Assembly: GCA_019456145.1 (NCBI GenBank)
Contig: VRUL01000048.1
Span: 1 to 34,405, forward strand
Reading direction: 5' to 3'
From: Planctomycetota bacterium
GTDB lineage: Bacteria; Planctomycetota; Phycisphaerae; Sedimentisphaerales; Anaerobacaceae
Length of the DNA: 34,405 nt
The notes beneath the pieces were generated by a model. It was not told where the DNA came from, ran no database searches, and saw only the letters and a program-made list of their open reading frames with translations. Shown piece after piece: positions 9,001 to 16,834 of the stretch. Every line of letters begins with the position of its first letter. Positions within the stretch are counted from its first letter, which is position 1. A program made the translations under genes and the position numbers.

Positions 9001-9388
9001 GCTGACAGAGCGCCTGTATCGATGTTGGTATAACAAATTTATTACCACCTGAGCGAGATGCGAGATGCGAGATACGAGATACGAGCTTTAGCCTCTGGGC
9101 CCGAATCTCATCGGTTGCGTCCGCCAGGTCCTCCTCGCCCTCCCATGCACCCAGGGTATCGATTCTTTTGCTCCCGAAAGCGTGCATGTCGTCGGCGGCC
9201 TTGTCTGCGTCGTCGATATGGGGGCAGATATACAGAATCGGCCGACCAAGTTTTTCCGAAATGTAAGCAGCCAGCAGGTGCGCAAAGGATCCCCACGTCC
9301 CCTCGACTTTAACCACCCCTTTACCGTCCCTGGTGGCCTTAAGCCGGGAGATTAACTTCGCAACAATCTTGTCTCGGCCAAGATTCAT
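6086..9388 (-). CDS. mfd: Transcription-repair coupling factor Mfd
   Basis: An 1100-residue superfamily 2 DNA translocase that removes stalled RNA polymerase and recruits UvrA to the lesion. Landmarks in order: UvrB-like N-terminal domains (FARRGGIVDIYAPL near 180); the RNA-polymerase-interaction, CarD-like domain with GDYVVHASYGIGKF near 441-455; Walker A GDVGYGKTE at 590-598; DEEQ near 691; TATPIPRTL; the TRG-type segment ELHQLRGRVGRYKHRAYAYM near 853-872; and a C-terminal TRCF domain. All helicase motifs are intact, and the length is only slightly below the E. coli protein. A 7-base tandem repeat lies in the N-terminal part (see separate entry). It follows pfk by 71 bases and overlaps the next gene by four. 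Confidence 0.97.
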   Translation of the reverse strand: MNLGRDKIVAKLISRLKATRDGKGVVKVEGTWGSFAHLLAAYISEKLGRPILYICPHIDDADKAADDMHAFGSKRIDTLGAWEGEEDLADATDEIRAQRLKLVSRISHLASRSGGNKFVIPTSIQALCQPIPKPQVLQQSCLKLQVEGQAAPEQAIAWLVENGFERVERIDLPGQFARRGGIVDIYAPLTVDKVLSVKEQTSTSPEGAQAVRIEFFGDTIESIRQINLDNHLSTEQIKSINIISVVCGATRKERDLFVNILPQDCIIILEEPTDCEEVARLFRERTEDKSRLYSWADIYQAIEKFTQLRICRFATAEPMDFLKVDIRSVQQFQHKATSLWAGHKEALEELVTEAKHGKKVLLYCEAEAEIKRVGEIVKEINKQIPANLKLLLGFIHQGFVINSLNTIVISHHELFGQYVLRRRRRPARAISPVDTLSDLQPGDYVVHASYGIGKFIDVQTIQEKGGKSEYLTIAYADGIKIHVSVSNIALVQKYIGTSPKRPKLSKVGSKKWQKQKEKVAASVRDLAVELLEVQAKRQAIGGIAYGADSSWQAEFEQSFPYQETPDQTTAAEQIKADMQEAVAMDRLLCGDVGYGKTELSMRAAFKTVENGKQVAILVPTTVLCVQHGRTFTERFADFPICIEFLNRFKTAKQARDIIARTKQGKVDILIGTHRLLSGDVGFRDLGLLIIDEEQRFGVEHKERLKKMRVNVDVLTMTATPIPRTLHMSMLGLRDISSLSTPPLDRRSIVTTVTAYNNELIKKAIIHELNRQGQVFFLHNRVKSIDKKAWDIQKLVPDAKVTIAHGQMAKHALEKTMIDFVMGRIDVLVCSTIIESGLDIPNANTILINDADRFGLAELHQLRGRVGRYKHRAYAYMLLPVSRSITPLAARRLKAIEEYSHLGAGFRIALRDLEIRGAGNILGPEQSGHIQIVGYQMYCELLADAVHKIKNEPVEPIPTALIDLGFATYIPKNYIPADRHRMDMYRKIAVSRGREDLKQIENELADVYGPVPDEVELLLELAQLRIAASRLDIKSIVTSGHNVVFSFAKEASAKAKSLFANTKGKIRIPDPKTVYLHLPASYFEPRTLITVMRKILMEKKK
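9053..9085. repeat. Seven-base tandem repeat inside mfd
   Basis: The plus strand reads CGAGATG twice, CGAGATA twice, then CGAG, about 4.6 units of a 7-base period. In mfd it encodes a linker reading LVSRISHLASRSG. The position is the surface region between IRAQRLK and VIPTS, where the E. coli protein is several residues shorter. Because 7 is not a multiple of 3, gain or loss of one unit would frameshift the gene. Confidence 0.8.
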
Positions 9389-9459
9389 TGATTATTTAAT
9401 AGCCGCCGGTTATCAGCGGGAAAAATCAGCCTGCAACTAACAATGTAATAAACGAGCGA

Positions 9460-10557
9460 TCAGATACCGAAGCTCGTTCCAACAGCCAGGGCTGCTTTTA
9501 TAAGATGATTGTTTCTGGGCACCGTTTTTATTTTGCCGGCGACCCTCGAAAGCGGAATGCTCGATAATCTGCCGTCTTTGAGCACAACCAGGTGACCCTT
9601 GATGCCTTTCATTAAAAGTTCGACCGCCATATGGCCAAAGTTCGTTGCAAGAATTCTGTCAAACGGGGTGGGTGTTCCACCCCGCTGCACATGGCCAAGG
9701 ACAACCGCTCTGCAATCAAGCCCAGTCTGCCCATTGATTTGGCCGACTAACACATTTGCGACACCTCCCAGCCGAATCGGATCGGGGCTGTGGGCAACTT
9801 TCCTGGCGACGACCATCTTGCCGCCTTTTTCCTTTGCCCCTTCAGCTACCACCACGATACTGAATCTCTTGCCGCGTTTGGACCGGCCGTGCACAAAATC
9901 ACAGATTTTATCGAGGCGATACGGTATCTCCGGCAAAAGGATAATATCAGAGCCGCTTGCCACACCCGCGTGAAGAGCAATCCAGCCGGCATATCTACCC
10001 ATAACCTCGATTATCATTACTCGATGATGCGAACTGGCTGTTGTATGGATTTTATCAATTGCTTCTGTAGCAGTGTTGACAGCGGTGTTAAAGCCGAAGG
10101 TAATATCCGTTCCGTAAAGGTCATTGTCGATTGTTTTGGGTACGCCTATAACGTTGATGCCTTTTTTGGCAAATCTTGCAGCCGAGGCCATAGTACCATC
10201 GCCGCCGATGCAGATAAGCGCATCAATGCCGTTGTCTTTCAGCTTCTTGATACAGTTACCCGAGACGTCTTTAGTCCGGGTCTTTTTTTCACCCGTGACG
10301 CGATACTTGAAGGGATTGGCCAAGTTGGAGGAACCCAGAATCGTTCCGCCAACTGTCAAGATGTTGCTGACTTCATTGTAGCTAAGCACACGCATCCGAT
10401 CTTCGATTAGTCCCAGATACCCATCTTCAATCCCCCATACCTCGAGACTGAATTTATTTATCGCGGTTTTGGTAACAGCCCTGATAACAGCATTGAGGCC
10501 GGGGCAGTCTCCACCGCCTGTCATTAGCGCTATGGATTTAATTCCTTTTGCTTTCAT
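9460..10557 (-). CDS. pfk: 6-phosphofructokinase (probably ATP-dependent, mixed-type family)
   Basis: The 365-residue enzyme phosphorylates fructose 6-phosphate in glycolysis. Motifs, numbered from the chosen start: MTGGGDCPGLNAVIR (12-26), the nucleotide loop IGGDGT (117-122), catalytic PKTIDND (140-146), and MGRYAG (186-191). Gly in GGDG argues for ATP as donor, because pyrophosphate enzymes carry GGDD. The Lys in PKTIDND is the residue typical of pyrophosphate enzymes, where bacterial ATP enzymes have PGTIDND. This Gly/Lys combination is known in the mixed clade of ATP enzymes. The Met at 10557 is preferred because it lies 29 bases after tkt and is followed directly by the family N-terminus. 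A frame open to 10653 would overlap tkt by 67 bases. Confidence 0.95.
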   Translation of the reverse strand: MKAKGIKSIALMTGGGDCPGLNAVIRAVTKTAINKFSLEVWGIEDGYLGLIEDRMRVLSYNEVSNILTVGGTILGSSNLANPFKYRVTGEKKTRTKDVSGNCIKKLKDNGIDALICIGGDGTMASAARFAKKGINVIGVPKTIDNDLYGTDITFGFNTAVNTATEAIDKIHTTASSHHRVMIIEVMGRYAGWIALHAGVASGSDIILLPEIPYRLDKICDFVHGRSKRGKRFSIVVVAEGAKEKGGKMVVARKVAHSPDPIRLGGVANVLVGQINGQTGLDCRAVVLGHVQRGGTPTPFDRILATNFGHMAVELLMKGIKGHLVVLKDGRLSSIPLSRVAGKIKTVPRNNHLIKAALAVGTSFGI

Positions 10558-10586
10558 AGTGTTCAGTCTTCTTGTTCGATATCTTA

Positions 10587-12608
10587 TTAGTTCATTACTT
10601 TTTTCACGGCTTCTATTGTCTTGGCGGCTGTAATTCCGAACTTCTCGAAGCAAATCTTCCCGGGTGCCGATGCGCCGAATGACGACATCCCGATAAAGAC
10701 GCCTTTATCGCCCAGCCACTTCCACCAGCCCTGTTCGACACCCGCTTCAATGCCGACCCTTGCCTTGACGCTGGGCGGAAGAACCGAATCCCGGTACTCT
10801 TTGTCCTGCTTTTCAAACAGCTTCCAGCAGGGCATGCTGACTATCTGAGCGTTAATATTTTCTGCCGCTAACTTCTCCGAGGCCTCCATAGCGATGGAAA
10901 CTTCCGAGCCGCTCGCTAAAAGCAGCACATCGGGATCATCAGCACCGGCCAGAACATAGGCGCCTTTGCTCAGATTTGCAGAAGAACTGTATTTGTTTTG
11001 GTCGATGACGGGCAAACCCTGCCGGGTAAGAAGTAGAGCCACCGGGCCATCCCGATGCTCCAGCGCGAATTTCCAAGCCTGTGCGGTTTCATTGGCATCA
11101 GCGGGCCTTAACACCAGCAAATTTGGTATCGCGCGAAGGGCGGCAAGATGCTCTATCGGCTGGTGCGTGGGCCCATCCTCACCGAGGCCGATACTATCAT
11201 GCGTGAACACAAATATCGTCGGGTACTTCGACAAAGCGGCCACGCGGATTGCCCCCCGCATATAGTCAGAGAAAACCAGAAACGTCCCGCTGTAAGCTCT
11301 GGTCAGACCGCTTACAGAAATTCCATTCATTATCGCGCCCATCGCGTGTTCCCTGATCCCATAGTGTATATACCTGCCGTCCCGGGCATCTTTCTGGAAA
11401 GACTTCGCGCCTGCAAACTCTGTATTATTCGATGGCGTCAAATCTGCCGAGCCGCCCAGAATCAGCGGTAATTTCGGCATCAATACATCGAGCACCTTAC
11501 CTGAGGCCTTACGTGTTGCAATCATGCTGCCGGCCTCAAAGTCCGGCATATTATCATAGAGGTTTAACGGCAGCTTCTCGTTTGCGGCATCATCGAACTG
11601 CTGCGCAAGCTCCGGATGGGCCTTGGTATATTCTGCAAACATTTTATCCCAGGTTGTTTCCGTGTATTTGCCTTTGTCATTAACTTTTCGCATATGAGCG
11701 AGCACTTTTTCAGGGATATGGAAGCTTTTGTCCGGGTCCCAGCCGAATCTTTCCTTAATCAATGCGATTTCATCGTCCCCTAAAGGAGAACCGTGTGCTT
11801 TAGCTGTGTCCTGCATATTCGGACTGCCGTAAGCGATATGTGTGCGAAGTTTTATTAGTGTCGGCCTCTTCTTTTCCTGCTTGGCATTATTCAAGGCCTT
11901 TTCAAAAGCTGCCATGTTATTGCCGTCACCCCGAATTTCCTGTACATTCCAGCCATATGCTTTATAGCGTTTGGCCCTATCTTCCGTAAAGGAAAGTGCA
12001 GTGTTACCATCAATACTGATGTGGTTGTCATCGTAAACGACAATCAAATTGTCAAGTCCAAGATGACCGGCTAAAGAGCTTGCCTCAGAAGCAATACCCT
12101 CCTGTAAATCACCGTCGCTGGCTATGACATAGATGTTATAGTCAATAATAGGAAAGCCATCCCGATTGAAATATTTTGCCAGGTACTTTTCGGCTATTGC
12201 CATCCCGACCGCGTTTGATATACCTTGCCCTAAAGGCCCGGTCGTAACTTCGATACCACAATCAGGGTCATATTCAGGGTGTCCCGGTGTTTTACTTGCC
12301 CACTGGCGAAAATTCTTCAATTCATCCAGACTTATATCGAAACCTGTCAGATACAGCAGTGAATAAAGCAGCATACTGCCATGGCCCGCTGAAAGAACGA
12401 AACGGTCCCGATTATGCCATCTCGGATTGGCCGGGTTATAGTTCATATGTCTTGTCCAGAGCACATATGCCGCCGGCGCCATTCCCATAGGCATGCCGGG
12501 ATGGCCTGAATTGGCTTTCTGGACAGCTTCCATGGATAGAAAGCGAATTGTCTGGATACAAAACTCATCAAGTTCTGATAGACCTTGATTTTTTGGAGAT
12601 ACTTTCAT
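10587..12608 (-). CDS. tkt: Transketolase
   Basis: The 673-residue thiamine-diphosphate enzyme moves two-carbon units between sugar phosphates in the pentose phosphate pathway. Visible signatures: GHPGMPMG with His36; GHGSMLLYSLL; TTGPLGQGISNAVGMA; the thiamine-diphosphate motif SDGDLQEG running to YDDNHISIDG (Asp165 to Asn195); the catalytic-Glu segment YGIREHAMGAIMNG; and SIGLGEDGPTHQPIEHLAAL. Its length matches the family (about 660-680). The start has AGGA eight bases upstream. It is the first gene of the minus-strand run and lies directly upstream of pfk, linking pentose phosphate and glycolytic enzymes. Confidence 0.97.
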   Translation of the reverse strand: MKVSPKNQGLSELDEFCIQTIRFLSMEAVQKANSGHPGMPMGMAPAAYVLWTRHMNYNPANPRWHNRDRFVLSAGHGSMLLYSLLYLTGFDISLDELKNFRQWASKTPGHPEYDPDCGIEVTTGPLGQGISNAVGMAIAEKYLAKYFNRDGFPIIDYNIYVIASDGDLQEGIASEASSLAGHLGLDNLIVVYDDNHISIDGNTALSFTEDRAKRYKAYGWNVQEIRGDGNNMAAFEKALNNAKQEKKRPTLIKLRTHIAYGSPNMQDTAKAHGSPLGDDEIALIKERFGWDPDKSFHIPEKVLAHMRKVNDKGKYTETTWDKMFAEYTKAHPELAQQFDDAANEKLPLNLYDNMPDFEAGSMIATRKASGKVLDVLMPKLPLILGGSADLTPSNNTEFAGAKSFQKDARDGRYIHYGIREHAMGAIMNGISVSGLTRAYSGTFLVFSDYMRGAIRVAALSKYPTIFVFTHDSIGLGEDGPTHQPIEHLAALRAIPNLLVLRPADANETAQAWKFALEHRDGPVALLLTRQGLPVIDQNKYSSSANLSKGAYVLAGADDPDVLLLASGSEVSIAMEASEKLAAENINAQIVSMPCWKLFEKQDKEYRDSVLPPSVKARVGIEAGVEQGWWKWLGDKGVFIGMSSFGASAPGKICFEKFGITAAKTIEAVKKVMN

Positions 12609-12664
12609 TATTGAGTTCCTAAATAGTTTTTATGATACGCTTTAGCTGTCAAAACAAAGTGAAT

Positions 12665-12693
12665 AGAATACCTCTAACCTCATATTCTCGCAA
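12665..12693 (-). promoter_or_regulatory. Candidate promoter for the tkt run
   Basis: On the minus strand TTGCGA (12693-12688) and TATTCT (12670-12665) are spaced by 17 bases, each a 4/6 match. The predicted transcript would start about 50 bases before tkt. A TTGACA also occurs nearer tkt but has no -10 partner at a sensible distance. Tentative. Confidence 0.3.
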
Positions 12694-12778
12694 GCATTTT
12701 TATTGCTTTGACTTCAAAAGACTATTTAACTGTATGTTTTATGTGAAAATTTTAAATCCCTCGAAAAGACTTACTTAT

Positions 12779-12807
12779 TTGACAAACTAACACATCAGTC
12801 GGATAAT
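12779..12807 (+). promoter_or_regulatory. Strong sigma-70-type promoter of the AT-rich nuclease island
   Basis: TTGACA (12779-12784, perfect) and GATAAT (12802-12807, 5/6) are separated by 17 bases on the plus strand. Transcription should begin near 12814, leaving a leader of about 140 bases before the ATG at 12952. The spacer 12609-12951 otherwise holds only this promoter, the weaker divergent one, and AT-rich sequence. Confidence 0.7.
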
Positions 12808-12951
12808 TGTCGTTAATTGCTGGCTCTATTTTGTCCGGACATTACCAAAATTTATTGACCTTGGCGACTCATTTTTTAGGATTTAAGTTTTGCTTGCATT
12901 TCGGCATGCAGCGTTATCAGGAATCTATGTTCCGAATAAGGTGGTGATTAA

Positions 12952-13791
12952 ATGTACTTAGCTGAATTACATGGCAAACTGTCTTCAAGCATTGAAAGAA
13001 TGGAAGACATTCTGACTTCTAATGTTTTTTCATTTTTTAAATATTCAAGCCGAGAAATTTTTTTGAAAGGATATTTGAATAAATTAGGTTTTAGTATTTC
13101 TAATCAAGAAGCTATTGAAGCAGAATTTAAATTTTGGCCACGCTTTGAGGAAAATACCGAACCGGATTTGGTTATAATCGTTGGGGATTACTATTTGTTG
13201 ATAGAAGCTAAATATTTTTCAGGTTTCGGTGCGGAAACTAAGAAGACTAAGGCTCAACTACTACGTGAAATTGAGGGCGGCAACTTGGAGGCAAACAATT
13301 ATGGTAAAGACTTTAAGTTGATTGCAATTACGGCTGACCATTGTTACAAAGAAAATAAATTTAAAATAATTCCGTCAGATTTTATCCCTCATTTCAAATG
13401 GACTAATTGGCAATCAGTTTCGTCATTTCTCTATAACATCTTAGAAAGTGGAAGAAAAATTAAAAAACAAGATAAGGATTTTGCCTTGGATCTATACAAT
13501 CTATTAGACAAGAAAAATCTTCGGGATTTTCAAGGTCTCAATAGCCTTTATAACATAAGTGCTTTTCTAAAAAGCTATGCTTCTGTTTTTTTTGAGGCAA
13601 GGACAGCTAAATTTCGTGGCGACTTCATTGGTTTTATGCACAGTTTGTCATTTGACAAAAAAATCACACCGCCGAGGAAAACAGTCTTCCTAAGTGGTCG
13701 GAAAAAGATGTTTACACCTCTATTGCAATTAGGGAAGTTAAAGTACATTGAAACTCCTATATTTTATAAGGAGGACGGAAATCATGATTAA
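12952..13791 (+). CDS. PD-(D/E)XK nuclease-like protein, first gene of an AT-rich two-gene island
   Basis: The 279-residue cytoplasmic protein has no signal peptide. The core reads TEPDLVIIVGD followed by YYLLIEAKYFSG: Asp72, then Glu85-x-Lys87, the D...ExK arrangement of the PD-(D/E)XK nuclease fold. An earlier acidic helix and the N-terminal SNVFSFFKYSSREIFLK block fit such nucleases. The helix AQLLREIEGGNLEAN after the active site fits as well. Base composition is strikingly AT-rich (one 60-base stretch near 13021 is 20% G+C) against about 50-57% in the neighbouring sulfatase, suggesting transfer. A strong promoter and an AAGGTGG ribosome site precede it. It overlaps the next gene by eight bases. 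A role in defence or DNA processing is inference; the exact family was not recognised. Confidence 0.75.
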   Translation: MYLAELHGKLSSSIERMEDILTSNVFSFFKYSSREIFLKGYLNKLGFSISNQEAIEAEFKFWPRFEENTEPDLVIIVGDYYLLIEAKYFSGFGAETKKTKAQLLREIEGGNLEANNYGKDFKLIAITADHCYKENKFKIIPSDFIPHFKWTNWQSVSSFLYNILESGRKIKKQDKDFALDLYNLLDKKNLRDFQGLNSLYNISAFLKSYASVFFEARTAKFRGDFIGFMHSLSFDKKITPPRKTVFLSGRKKMFTPLLQLGKLKYIETPIFYKEDGNHD

Positions 13792-14392
13792 CAAAAGTGA
13801 AATTATCGAGCAGACAAATTTAGCGTTCGACTTCATTCAAAAAATATATCTTGAAGTCTCCTATTTAATCAAAGAAATAGAAGGGATCTTACATGAAGAA
13901 GATGAGAAATTCATTATTGGAAGACCTGCTGGCTATGGCATTAGTGCAAGAAGTTCAACAGGATTAGAGTCGACTAATGTCAATTTATGGTTGTTGAGAA
14001 AATTCGCTGTATTTTTTGTTCCGGAAGACAACACAAAACTCGAACGTGGCCAAACCATAACACAAATAGAGGAGAATTTAAAAGTCTTATACTTAAGAAT
14101 CCTTCTTAGTGATAAAAGCATTACTGAGCCAGCGGTTTATACAGGAGTGTTGTATAACATCGAGAAAAAACCGCAAGCTAAATGGATTAAAAAATATGAA
14201 AATGTAATGGGCAATATAATAGAATATAATGACAGCAAAATTTTTCAAAATATAGAGAAAATTAATTATGAGGACGCGTATGTAACATTTCAAGGGAAGC
14301 TAATAAAAACCAATTTATTTGAAATTAACAACAGTGAGACTATTCTCGAGAGGATAATTAAGCCGTCACTTGAGTTGTATAGAAAATATTGA
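13784..14392 (+). CDS. Unrecognised partner protein of the nuclease island
   Basis: The 202-residue protein starts at 13784, where AAGGAGG sits nine bases upstream inside the end of the nuclease gene; the two frames overlap by eight bases. This implies coupled translation and a shared task. The protein is soluble, Lys/Glu/Ile-rich and AT-rich in codon use like its partner. It has an N-terminal helix (INKSEIIEQTNLAFDFIQKI), then a strand-rich middle (GRPAGYGISARSSTGLES, WLLRKFAVFFVPED), and ends in a helix. I recognise no catalytic motif or named domain. Possible roles include a regulator, inhibitor or recognition subunit for the nuclease. None can be preferred from sequence. Confidence 0.7.
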   Translation: MINKSEIIEQTNLAFDFIQKIYLEVSYLIKEIEGILHEEDEKFIIGRPAGYGISARSSTGLESTNVNLWLLRKFAVFFVPEDNTKLERGQTITQIEENLKVLYLRILLSDKSITEPAVYTGVLYNIEKKPQAKWIKKYENVMGNIIEYNDSKIFQNIEKINYEDAYVTFQGKLIKTNLFEINNSETILERIIKPSLELYRKY

Positions 14393-14424
14393 AATTAGCA
14401 CCCAACTAAAAGGAGACATAACAA

Positions 14425-15909
14425 ATGAATCGAATATCCGGCTTAATGAATCGGCGTGCATTTCTAAAACTAACAGCAGCGACTACAGCGACACTTGCAT
14501 TGCCGGGATGCGCAAGCGCTTCTCAACGTTCGGCGCCGAAACATGGCAAACGCCCAAATATGTTGTTCTTAGCCATAGACGACCTGAACGATTGGGTCGG
14601 TTGTCTGGGCGGCCATCCGGACGTAAAGACGCCAAACCTTGATAGGCTTGCTCAAAGAGGAGTGCTTTTTACCAACGCCCATTGCTCAGCCCCTGCGTGC
14701 AATCCTTCGCGGGCAAGTCTTATGACGGGAGTTCTGCCTTCAACGTCTGGCGTTTACCTTAATCCCCATCCCTGGCGAAAATCACCGGTGCTCAGTAGTG
14801 CTATTACGCTGCCGCAGCACTTTATGGCCAATGGTTACCGGGTAGTCGGCGGCGGCAAAATTTACCACGGTTCTTTCCCGGATCCGCCATCCTGGCAAGA
14901 ATATTTCCCATCCCAGAAAAAGAATAAACCTGACGACCCAATGCCTCCCAAGCGGCCGCTAAACGGCATCCCTAAAACCGCACATTTCGACTGGGGGCCG
15001 GTAGATGTCCCCGATGAGGAGATGGGCGATTGGAAAGTCGCGAACTGGGCTATCGGCGAGCTGCGCAAACAGCACGACAAGCCATTCTTTCTCGGCTGCG
15101 GCTTTTTCCGCCCGCATCTGCCCTGGTACGTACCGCAAAAATACTTCGATATGTATCCACTGGACAAAGTGAAATTACCGAATGTCAATGAAAACGACCT
15201 TGATGATGTTCCGCCGATAGGCAAACGAATGGCCAGGCCTGAGGGCGATCATAAAAAGGTAATCGAACACAAGCAATGGCGAAAGGCTGTGCAGGCTTAC
15301 CTGGCGAGCATCAGCTTTGTAGATAACTGCGTTGGCCGGGTAATCGATGCATTGGATAAAAGCAGCTATGCCGATAACACAGTTATCATCCTATGGGGCG
15401 ACCATGGGTGGCATCTTGGTGAAAAGCTGCATTGGCGTAAATTTGCGCTATGGGAAGAGGCAACCCATGCCCCGCTTATGATAATCGCACCGGGAATAAC
15501 CAGGCCGAGCCAAAGATGTTCCCGGCCGGTGAGCTTTATCGATATTTATCCCACACTGATAGACCTCTGCAGCCTAAGCCCGAAGAATGGGCTTGAAGGC
15601 AAAAGTCTCCTGCCGCTGTTAAAAAATCCCAAAGCAAAATGGGACCGTCCGGCACTAACAACACATGGACGTAATAATCATTCGCTGCGTTCCGAACGCT
15701 GGCGATATATCCGTTACAGCGATGGCACCGAAGAACTATACGACCACCAAAAAGACGCCCTGGAGTGGAACAATCTTGCCAATGACCCTAAGTATGCCCA
15801 CATCAAGAAACAATTGACAAAATGGCTGCCAAAGACCAATGAACCGGATACACCAAGAGCGAACAGAAAAAAGAAGAACTCTACCAGGAAGCCTAAGCGC
15901 CAGACATAG
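14425..15909 (+). CDS. Tat-exported sulfatase, iduronate-2-sulfatase-like (S1 family)
   Basis: The 494-residue sulfatase hydrolyses sulfate esters, probably of algal or host polysaccharides. The N-terminus is a twin-arginine signal (MNRRAFLK then a hydrophobic Ala-rich stretch) ending LPGCASA, which may also be a lipobox. Metal-binding Asp lie in AIDDLNDW (Asp52-Asp53). The nucleophile motif CNPSRASLMTG has Cys92, expected to be converted to formylglycine by a separate enzyme not encoded here. The later WGDHGWHLGEKLHWRKFALW segment supplies further metal and active-site residues and is typical of iduronate-2-sulfatase-like members. The tail after about 470 is a basic, low-complexity extension. 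AAGGAGA precedes the ATG. It lies 32 bases after the nuclease island and may be read from the same promoter. Confidence 0.93.
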   Translation: MNRISGLMNRRAFLKLTAATTATLALPGCASASQRSAPKHGKRPNMLFLAIDDLNDWVGCLGGHPDVKTPNLDRLAQRGVLFTNAHCSAPACNPSRASLMTGVLPSTSGVYLNPHPWRKSPVLSSAITLPQHFMANGYRVVGGGKIYHGSFPDPPSWQEYFPSQKKNKPDDPMPPKRPLNGIPKTAHFDWGPVDVPDEEMGDWKVANWAIGELRKQHDKPFFLGCGFFRPHLPWYVPQKYFDMYPLDKVKLPNVNENDLDDVPPIGKRMARPEGDHKKVIEHKQWRKAVQAYLASISFVDNCVGRVIDALDKSSYADNTVIILWGDHGWHLGEKLHWRKFALWEEATHAPLMIIAPGITRPSQRCSRPVSFIDIYPTLIDLCSLSPKNGLEGKSLLPLLKNPKAKWDRPALTTHGRNNHSLRSERWRYIRYSDGTEELYDHQKDALEWNNLANDPKYAHIKKQLTKWLPKTNEPDTPRANRKKKNSTRKPKRQT

Positions 15910-16014
15910 AGCTAAATGCTGAGTCAGTCGTTGGTAGATTGTTCGAACTGGCTGATTACACAGCAAGATCCTATAGAGGCATTTCCATGATTGAAACTCG
16001 TAGTCAGATTACCC

Positions 16015-16042
16015 TTGTAAAAAAACATAAATATGCTATACT
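16015..16042 (+). promoter_or_regulatory. Promoter of the 16.1-17.8 kb membrane-protein operon
   Basis: TTGTAA (16015-16020) and TATACT (16037-16042) are spaced by 16 bases. Transcription should start near 16049, about 60 bases before the ATG at 16108. The 198-base spacer after the sulfatase holds nothing else clear. Confidence 0.5.
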
Positions 16043-16107
16043 ATAAAACTGATTTTTTATGAACGCGGCTACGAACTCAATTATTTGACTATCTGAAAGG
16101 GGAAGAT

Positions 16108-16392
16108 ATGGAAAGTTTTGTCAACGTTCCGCCAGGGCCCGAAGCGGCCCCAGGATTTATTATACTGCTGCTAATTATGTTCGGTATTTTTGTTGGTCTG
16201 ATAGTGGTCGTCATAAAGGCAGTTGTCTTTTGCAAGATCTTTTCCAAGGCAGGCTATAGTTGGGCCCTGGGTTTGTTAATGCTCGTACCGATAGCGAATA
16301 TAATTATGCCGTTTTTCCTTGCTTTTGCCGATTGGCCGGTTCAACAGGAAGCCCGCCAATTGAAACAGCAACAGGAAAAGCCGGAAGAGTAA
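16108..16392 (+). CDS. Small two-helix membrane protein
   Basis: The 94-residue protein has two membrane segments. The first is at about 17-42 (ILLLIMFGIFVGLIVVVIKAVV). The second covers about 48-74 and includes YSWALGLLMLVPIANIIMPF. The tail is short, charged and Gln/Glu-rich. The block FCKIFSKAGYSWALGLL is a recurring one in small bacterial membrane proteins of unknown role. AAAGGGG lies just upstream of the ATG. It is first in a three-gene operon with a DUF2752 protein ten bases downstream. The function is unknown; the DUF2752 neighbour suggests a shared membrane complex, which is inference. Confidence 0.75.
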   Translation: MESFVNVPPGPEAAPGFIILLLIMFGIFVGLIVVVIKAVVFCKIFSKAGYSWALGLLMLVPIANIIMPFFLAFADWPVQQEARQLKQQQEKPEE

Positions 16393-16402
16393 TGTGTGAG
16401 TC

Positions 16403-16834
16403 GTGAATCAAACCACGAGTAACAAGCATCTGGTAGTGTATCATATAATAATAGTTATGATCTGCGCCGCTATTTTGGTTTTTTCACGGCTCCTGCAGTT
16501 AAAGGAGGACGAACTGTACCTGTTTGGCTTCAAATGGCCTCATCGCTGTCCGTTATACGCAATTGTCGGCATAAAATGTGCCCTTTGCGGCCTGACACGC
16601 TCCTTTTGCTCACTGGCGCACGGTAATTTATCCGCGGGTCTAAGGTTCCATAATTTGGGTCCGCTAATATTTGCCTTTGCTTGTTTCCAGATACCGTATA
16701 GAATCTATGGCGTAATCATTAATCCCCGAAAAATGGACAGAAAGCTGATAAAAATAAACTTAAGTTTAACTGTGACAATTTCGATATTGATTCTTGTTAA
16801 CTGGTTTGTTTATCTTGGAGGCCTTATATTATGA
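16403..16834 (+). CDS. DUF2752 membrane protein
   Basis: The 143-residue protein has three predicted membrane helices (about 11-30, 83-105, 120-142). The DUF2752 signature is present: RCPLYAIVGIKCALCGLTRS, with Cys49-Pro50 and the CxxCGxTR core (Cys59, Cys62, Arg66), followed by HNLGP where most members have NP. The conserved cysteines suggest metal or redox binding, but the family's function is not known. The frame starts with GTG, ten bases after the preceding stop, with no strong ribosome site, so coupling to the preceding gene is likely. Its stop overlaps the next start as ATGA. Confidence 0.85.
   Translation: MNQTTSNKHLVVYHIIIVMICAAILVFSRLLQLKEDELYLFGFKWPHRCPLYAIVGIKCALCGLTRSFCSLAHGNLSAGLRFHNLGPLIFAFACFQIPYRIYGVIINPRKMDRKLIKINLSLTVTISILILVNWFVYLGGLIL

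Noticed and set aside
9053..9085. Start of a CRISPR array
   Set aside because: Units are seven bases, contiguous, without spacers, and inside a coding gene.
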